From NCBI RefSeq assembly GCF_050624435.1, contig NC_134538.1, forward strand, positions 119,930,437 to 119,994,436: a stretch of 64,000 nt of DNA. The letters run 5' to 3'. A program made the translations under genes and the position numbers. This DNA is from Tenrec ecaudatus. Lineage: Eukaryota; Chordata; Mammalia; Afrosoricida; Tenrecidae. Below the pieces are notes generated by a model that was given only the letters and a program-made list of their open reading frames with translations, made no database searches and had not been told where the DNA came from. The stretch's first letter is position 1. Every line of letters begins with the position of its first letter. Below are positions 58,100 through 64,000 of the stretch, in pieces.

Positions 58100-58250
58100 C
58101 AGGCGCTTTCTATGTGGTTCCGAATAGTAAAGACCCTGCATAGAGCAGAAGGACACACTGCAGCTACCCTGCACCAGCCTCGCAGCGATTGCTCCGCTGG
58201 AGCCCACTGTGCCAGCGACCGTGGCAGCCCAGGCTCTTGAAGGACTTGCT
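58100..58250 (-). mobile_element. RTE 3' end piece, antisense
   Basis: 'gaccctgcatagagcagaag', 'gctggagcccactgtgccag', 'gaggcgctttc'-like flank and 'aggctcttgaaggacttgct' match the antisense RTE tail seen at 7150-7280 and 62110-62220. It lies inside a sense RTE copy. Confidence 0.6.
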
Positions 58251-58375
58251 CTCCGTGCTGAGAAAAGGATGCTCAATGAGGTGGACCTGCACAGTCAGGG
58301 CGACGTAGGACCGGGTGGTATCTCAACTCTGTTGTCCGTGGGTCACTGTAAGTCAGAGATGATGAGAGAACAGTG
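58251..58375 (+). mobile_element. RTE 3' terminus, sense
   Basis: 'atgctcaatgaggtggacct', 'gtaggaccgggtggtatctc', 'tctgttgtccgtgggtcact', 'gtaagtcagagatgatgag' resemble the sense 3' end. It would complete the copy starting at 57460 if the antisense piece between them is an insertion or inversion. Confidence 0.6.
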
Positions 58376-59730
58376 ATGAACGTTTTATTAGGACGTGTCC
58401 CTGGAGACACCTTTATGTGCTGCTCAAGGCGGCTCTGGCGACAGAATTGAGTAGTCACCGCAGAGGACCTACGACTCAAAATATAGCATTCGATTAATAC
58501 ATGTTCTTAAAGAAAGCATAGAATAGTCTCTTGAAGATAATATGCTGGATGTTTTATCTGGATGTTTTATCTCAACTATCTGTTGAGAGGCTAAATCCTG
58601 GTGCAACTACGTATTTAAAACATGGCATTAATTCTGCACGACATATTAATGGCGATAGAGTTGCTCCCACTTGCTTAGTTTTGGCTTCAGAAATAATAGT
58701 TAACAACCATTGAAACCTTGCCCAACAAACATTCTTTTTTTTCGATGGATTATGTTCCTATCCACAATATTTCTCTGAAAGATTGCTTGGTGTAACATCC
58801 AGGCAACTATAGAAATAAGAGGCTTCTTTTGGGGTGAGACCGTTTGCTTCGTTTTGTCAGTGAGTGGACAGCAAGGGAAGTTCGAGGAACAGCATCGCAA
58901 CTGAAAGACCTGGCCCACTCTGAAGGCCAAGGCCAGGTGAGAGTTAGAAAGTGGAGTTCTCCACAAGTAAATGTTGAACAACTAGTAAGAGATCAGACTG
59001 TTAAAGAATCATGAAAAAGGAAGATTTAGGAGTTTTATAAAGGGGGGGAAGCTTTTACATCTTAATACCAAAGTGGTTCTGCAGTGAAAAAGACAGAAAG
59101 TGCTGAGCTGTGAGAACAGTATGTGATAAATCAAAGTGGCCCCCCACGTATCAGACATAACAGTCACAGTATCAGAACTCAACCACAATAAAAGTTTGAT
59201 ACCGCCCACAGGTATCGTGGACATAATCTGTAACATTGTCTTGGCTTCTTCAAATAAAAAGGAAAAGCTTTCCTGTCTGTGACAGAAAACTTGGAATTCC
59301 AAATATACGGTGCTTGCCTTTTGGACATAGTTTCCCATTGAGTTTCACCCTGGGCCTCACACACTTAATATATGATGTTTAGTATGTACATAGTTTGAAC
59401 TATGAATACATATTTGCATTCATAAAGATAAATGCTTCTAGTCATTAGATATTTAAAACCACTAAGAAAATATCCTGAGACAATCAGCTAATAAATTACA
59501 TCATGCGCCAGTAATCAAGGAATGATTACATTGTAACCCGCTATAGGACACTTCTCAGATGAATCTTGTCCTACTTTTAGGTCATCCTCTAAGTGTTCAG
59601 ATGTAACAGCCAAGTATTTCTATTGCACTGTATAGTGGAATGCATAATATGGTGCACTTTTGAAATTATGAAGGCAATTTTAAAAAAATCTGAATTCAGA
59701 GAAAAAGCACAATGATCTATGTATATAATA
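58376..59730. other. Unassigned DNA
   Basis: No gene family recognised. Minus-strand frames at 58700-58981 (93 codons) and 59009-59338 (109 codons) lack domains and splice support. A 16-bp direct duplication, ggatgttttatct with flanks, occurs at about 58548-58575. Confidence 0.4.
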
Positions 59731-59798
59731 CAAGTGGACTTTAAAAGGTTCATGGAAAAATTCCATTATCTCGCCACAAATATTTGAAGCCCCTCTCC
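59731..59798. mobile_element. Mariner-type MITE, short
   Basis: A 68-bp element between TA dinucleotides (59729-59730 and 59799-59800). The left end 'ggactttaaaaggttcatgg' and the right end read inward, 'aggggcttcaaatatttgtg', are imperfect inverted repeats of the same mariner type as 11906-11988. Confidence 0.55.
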
Positions 59799-59800
59799 TA

Positions 59801-60884
59801 TATTATCTTTTATGAGCAACAGGAAATTGCTGAAAGCTCTGGATGTTTTCTTCCGTGTTATATAACCAATTATGGCCTTTGCATGTGGAAGAAACAGTCT
59901 AAATCAAAGTGAACACACACACACACACACACAAATGAACCTATGGTTTTCTGTTGTCACAAAAGAGACTGAAGGAACACGATTTTCTGAAAGGAGTAAA
60001 TGCAATTGACTTCAGAAGTGAAACCTTTCATCTCTAATCACTTGAATATTATCTAACATACAGGAACAAAGTCACCAAATGAAAAGACTCGTCGGTTTGT
60101 TTCCATGTTTAATCAAAGCCTTTATGATGAGCAATCTCTAATAACAATTCATTGACATTAGCTCTAAAAACATTCCTTAAATATTTCTTTCAATACGCTT
60201 GAATTTAGAGTATTAAATCTACGTAATGACCATTAGGACAACTGTAATAAATCTTCAAACACTATTATTCTTTCATTTATTAACAAGCACAGATCATGTG
60301 ATGTTTATCATTCCAGAAAGGATGTGAATCTTGGTCTATTTTATTTGTAAAGATAACTTATAGCTTCATTATCAAATATATATATATATATATACATATA
60401 TACTCACATACTCTATGTGAGTACCACTGTTAATAAAATGTGGTTGAAAATCCCAGAGAGAATTGTTATTAAGTTATAATCTATTTAGCGAAACTATCCT
60501 AAAACCACCAACAAATAGGGTTTCTTTTCTCTTACTTTTCCTTTCATTTAACTGAGAGTAAATAATTGATATTAAAGTATTCTCTTTACTAAGAATCAAT
60601 AAATTTAATATTTTGCTTTTATCTATAGGCCTCAATTAAATTGTGAACAGCTTGGCAACATTGATATTAGCATAATCGAGAAGCACAATTAAGGAAATTG
60701 AGGACTAAAATGTCTGTACCTCTTTGAATAAGTTAAACCCTCAGTTAGCACTAGTGAAATAAACTCAGTAATATGATGGGTTTTAACCTACATGGGAGTA
60801 CTGTCTCAGATTTGTGGGAGTTGCATGATTGCACGTCAACTAGAAGTTATAAAAATGGTAGCGGTGATAGCCAACCTGTCTGCG
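59801..60884. other. Unassigned AT-rich DNA
   Basis: (CA)n at 59912-59933 and (AT)n at about 60377-60392. Otherwise nothing recognised. Confidence 0.45.
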
Positions 60885-61735
60885 TTGGACAGGGTTCTCT
60901 AGAGAGACAAACCAGATTGCTAGTAATTATATATAAATATATTTATAAAGATAGATATATAATACAAGAAATGAACCGTTAAATTATATACAGATAGATA
61001 ATACAAGAAATTAACAGTTAAATTATAAAGCAGTGAGACACTAGCAGTCCTTTAAGGCTTGAGAGCCGCCAGTTGCCAGTCCCCTTCTGTAGAGAGAGCT
61101 GGGCTATATATACCCAGGCAGCAAACTGCAAGGCAGGTCCCCAACTGTCATCAACTGTCAGTCCCCAGCTCCAGAGATGAACATTCCAATCATGTGGGCT
61201 TAAAGGGACCTCAACTTACAGCGACACAGTCCACAGGCTAGGCATCCCACAGGTAGTATACCCCTTTAAACTGAGGCACACTGAGCCATTTATCCCTCTG
61301 CCCTTCAGTTAATCCTACTTGTGTTTACCGGCCAGGCTGGCACAATAAACTATCTCACTGTCTATCAGATCACAGCCTGATGGAGCCTCCCTGTGGGCAC
61401 AGCCTTCTCATAAGATGGGCCCAGGGAACCTCACCCATTCTCTTCCTGCTCGCTGGTGACCCAAAGAGCTGCCAGACCCCTGCCATCTTTCCACCAACCT
61501 TGAATCCACATGACTTTGCAATCACCTGATTGTGATATTATTGCATTCTGCATCATTGCATGCGACTGCATGAATCCGAAGAGGTACTAGTATTGGACTT
61601 AAGGACTTAGGGACTTGAGTTGGACTTGCTGGGACAATTTCTTGATATATAACTATTTCTGGATATAAAACTCTTTCTTACATATATATCAATAGCACTG
61701 AATTTGCTTTTCTAGTCAACTTGGCCTAACTCAAT
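60885..61735 (+). repeat. LTR-like dispersed repeat, most complete copy
   Basis: About 850 bp, from 'gttggacagggttctctaga' to 'ctagtcaacttggcctaac'. The ends read roughly as TGTTGG-type inverted termini, as in an LTR. After the start is an AT-rich tract with an internal duplication of 'gatagata.ataatacaaga' (60950-61020), a purine/pyrimidine-mixed body, then 'ggatataaaactctttctta'. No coding capacity. It is the reference for the copies at 1739, 13707, 22960/26767 and 31755. Solo LTR is an inference. Confidence 0.65.
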
Positions 61736-62064
61736 AGTATAGTCCATATGTTTTCAAAAATCTTATTTTTCTTAGGCTTGTTTAATTAGGAAAATTTGTA
61801 AGTTATATTCACCAATTTGGGGAAAGGCTTATCGGGGTAGCACTATCTCAGTTTAAGACTGGTGAAGAACACCCGGAAACACTGCTCCAGAAAAAGTAAG
61901 AAAATGGGGGAAATGGCAAAATCAACACTTTTAGAACTTTGGAAACTAACTAAACACTTGCAGCACTCCGAGGACTGGAAAAAAAGATGAATTTTTAGAT
62001 GAACAATGAGCTTCATGACATGTTTCTCTTTCCCAACCCCATAGCCCTTTCCCCAGTTATAGAT
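61736..62064. other. Unassigned DNA
   Basis: Nothing recognised. Confidence 0.4.
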
Positions 62065-62621
62065 CTTTCTGTCATTAGGTGCCATCAAGTCAACGCTGGC
62101 CCATACTGCCCCTGTGCACAGCAGAATGAAACACCGCACTGTCCTATGCCATCCTCACATTTGTCCCTGTGCCTGAGCCCATCGATGTGCCACTGTGTCA
62201 CTCAGCTCATTGAGGCCTCCCTTTTCCTCAACACCTCCCCGCTTTACCAAACATGGTGATCTTCTCCTGGGACCAATCTCTCCTAACAATATGTCCGAAG
62301 TCCTGCCATCTTTGCCGCTAAGGAGCACTGTGGGCTTACTTCTTCCAAGACAGAACATTTATCCTTTTAGCAGTCCGTGGTACTTTAAATATTCTTCTCT
62401 AGCTCCACAATTCAAGTGTATCTATTCTTCTATGGTCTTCCTTATTCAGTGTCCAACTTTCATATGCATATGAAGCAATGGATAATGCCATGCTTGGTTC
62501 ATGGGCACCTCACTCCTCAAAGAAACATCCCTGCTCTTCAACAATCTAAAGTGGTCTTGTGCAGATTTACCTAATACAATATGTCCTTTGATCTCTTGAC
62601 TGCTGCTTCCATGAATGTTGG

Positions 62622-62807
62622 TCATGGATCCAAGTAAGATAAATCCTTGACAACTTCAACCTTTTCTCCATTTATCGTGATGTTGCCTATTGGTTCAGTT
62701 TTGAGGATTTTGGTCTTCCTTACATTGAGTTGTAATTCATCCTGGAGACTAGATTCCTTGATCTTCATCAGCAAGTGCTTCAAGTCCTCCACACTTTCAG
62801 CAAGCAA
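62622..62807 (-). pseudogene. RTE reverse-transcriptase fragment after motif C
   Basis: A 61-codon open stretch reading LAESVEDLKHLLMKIKESSL, then QLNVRKTKILKTEP and INGEKVEVVKDLSYL. This order (LAES-type helix, L-N-x-x-K-T-K, then I-N-G-E-x-V-E-x-V-x-D) is characteristic of the RTE/BovB RT thumb-side region. Confidence 0.85.
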
Positions 62808-63044
62808 GGTTGTGACATCTGCCTATCATAGGTTGTTAATAAACCTCTTCTGATCCTTATGACACACTTTTCATATAATTCAGCTTCTGTGATGATTTGT
62901 TCAGCATATAGATTGAACAAGTTTGGTGAGGATACAACCCTGATACACACCTTTCCTTATTTTAAATCATGCGATACTCCCTTCTGCCATTCACACAATT
63001 GCCTCTTGATCCATATACAAGTTCCTAATGAGCACAATGAAGTG

Positions 63045-63287
63045 TTATGGAATTCCCCTTCTTCTCAAGGTTACCCATATTTTAATACAGTCCATACAGT
63101 AAAAGGCCTCTGCATAGTCAATGAAACATAAGTAAGCATATTTCTGGAATTCTCTGCTTTGAGCCAAGATCCATCTGACATCAACGATAAAATCCCTTGT
63201 TCCACATCCTCTTCTGAATCCAACCTGAACTCTCTGGCAGTGTTGTTCAATGATATTAAGTAAAGTTTTACTTGTGTGCGATGTCAA
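63045..63287 (-). pseudogene. RTE reverse-transcriptase fragment, motif A
   Basis: An 80-codon open stretch with QVGFRRGCGTRDFIVDVRW then YLCFIDYAEAFYCMD. It matches the RTE block 'GFR.GRGTRDQI..IRW' and 'CFIDY.KAFDC.D'. The catalytic first Asp is kept; the later AFD Asp is Tyr. Confidence 0.88.
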
Positions 63288-63690
63288 TTATATCATTCTA
63301 TAGTTTAAACATTCTGTTGGGACTTTTCTTTGGAAAGGGCACAAATATGTATTTCTTTCAGTCAGCTGGCTAAGTAGCTAGCTTCTGAATTTCCTTGCAT
63401 AGACAAGTGTGTGCTTAAAGTGCTTCTTTGGTTTTCTGAAACATTTTAATGGGGAGCTTGTCAATTTTTGGAGCTGTGTTTTTGACTAATGCATTCAGTG
63501 CAGCTTGAACTTCTTCCTTCACCACTGGTTCTTGCTCATATGCTACCTACCGAAATCTTGGACGGTCAACTAGTTCTTCCTGGTCCAGGGACTCTGTGTG
63601 TTCTATCCATCTTCTGTTGATATTTCATGGATCATTCAATATTTTGTCTCCAGAATCTTCCAATTACAGATGGTAACTTTGAAAACAAGC

Positions 63691-63884
63691 AACTGCCTAA
63701 CTGTGGTGTCTCTGAAATCCAACATCCTAGCACCCATAGAAGGGGACAGGACAGACGATGAACTCCCTCAGAACTACAAGAGAATTGTCGCTATATGTCT
63801 CGTTGACAGCTGGCTACATATTTCCATTTTCGGGGCTGGTATTTATGTGGCCTGACCAGAGGATTCATCCTTCTTCAGGACCTT
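63691..63884. other. Unassigned DNA
   Basis: Between the RTE copy and the terminal SINE. No family assigned. Confidence 0.35.
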
Positions 63885-64000
63885 TGTTGACCAGGATTGC
63901 GGTTCCATGTTGGGCAGCTGCGAACTACCTGGTCAGCCGTTTAAAATCACTGGAAGTTCCATGAAAGGGGGGACTTTCCAGTCCTGTAAATAGTCAGCCT
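63885..64000 (+). repeat. AfroSINE, sense, cut by the window edge
   Basis: 'gttccatgttgggcagctgc', 'ctggtcagccgtttaaaatc' (B-box region) and 'gggactttccagtcctgtaa'. The tail lies beyond the window. Confidence 0.75.

Larger units (their letters stand above)
62065..63690 (-). mobile_element. RTE/BovB-type LINE, 3' half, antisense
   Basis: The best preserved reverse-transcriptase region in the window, on the minus strand. From 5' to 3' of the element: RT N-terminal part near 63300-63690; GFRRGCGTRDFIVDVRWI and the motif-A block YLCFIDYAEAF near 63110-63225; motif C at 62814-62825, where YADD has become stop-A-D-V; the LAESVEDLKHLLMKIKESSL segment near 62735-62805; and the C-terminal ORF and 3' tail ending near 62065 ('gtcattaggtgccatcaagt'). 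The first Asp of motif A survives, but motif C is dead. Upstream endonuclease sequence is absent. Confidence 0.88.

Noticed and set aside
58700..59338. Two neighbouring minus-strand frames (93 and 109 codons) as a possible pseudogene
   Set aside because: No recognisable domain, no shared frame, no splice-like borders. Kept as unassigned DNA.

Overview
The window looks like gene-poor mammalian nuclear DNA from an afrotherian, most likely a tenrec. Three repeat families point there. (1) More than thirty tRNA-headed SINE copies have the AfroSINE layout: an A-box-like 'ctggtggc.tagtgg', a B-box-like 'gtcagcagttc', and an end like 'gagtcggaatcgactcgatggcagtg'. (2) There are many copies of an RTE/BovB-type LINE of the kind known from elephant and tenrec. 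(3) One short hAT element at 46198-46369 matches the SPIN family, which is known in tenrecs but not in elephants. Two small mariner-type MITEs are also present. These family assignments come from memory of consensus sequences; nothing could be searched.

I found no convincing complete protein-coding gene, no RNA gene, no CpG island and no CRISPR array. The longest open frames are explained by repeats: the 191-codon frame at 24736-25311 lies antisense in an L1 3' UTR, and those at 890-1309 and 55787-56203 run through (CA)n or (CT)n tracts. Two short stretches are not explained by repeats and could be exons: 19482-19557 (76 bp, plus strand, splice-like flanks) and 46511-46834 (107-codon frame, minus strand). 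Both are weak.

Layout. 1-8.3 kb: a tail-to-tail pair of RTE copies, SINEs and MIRs. 8.3-22 kb: mostly unassigned AT-rich DNA with SINEs, a mariner MITE, an inverted RTE copy (13.3-13.7 kb) and a possible exon. 22.2-29.4 kb: two long microsatellites, then a 3.3-kb internally deleted L1 with both ends and a 9-bp duplication inserted into an older LTR-like repeat, then a second nested L1 insertion (599 bp, 13-bp duplication). 29.4-39.9 kb: SINEs and two minisatellites at 35.2-35.7 kb. 39.96-42.3 kb: the longest RTE copy, with decayed endonuclease and reverse transcriptase, abutting a piece of L1 3' UTR. 43-52.4 kb: dense SINE clusters, the SPIN element and several RTE pieces, including a 5'-plus-3' fused mini copy. 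52.4-64 kb: sparse DNA, a rearranged RTE copy, a nearly complete LTR-like repeat at 60.9-61.7 kb and an antisense RTE reverse transcriptase at 62.1-63.7 kb.

The story of this window is retrotransposition rather than a set of cooperating genes. L1 and RTE copies supplied the reverse transcriptases, the SINE 3' ends resemble the RTE tail, and nested duplications allow some insertions to be ordered in time. No new biological system was identified. The most interesting objects are the internally deleted L1, the SPIN copy, the repeated inverted arrangement of RTE ends, and the two exon candidates.
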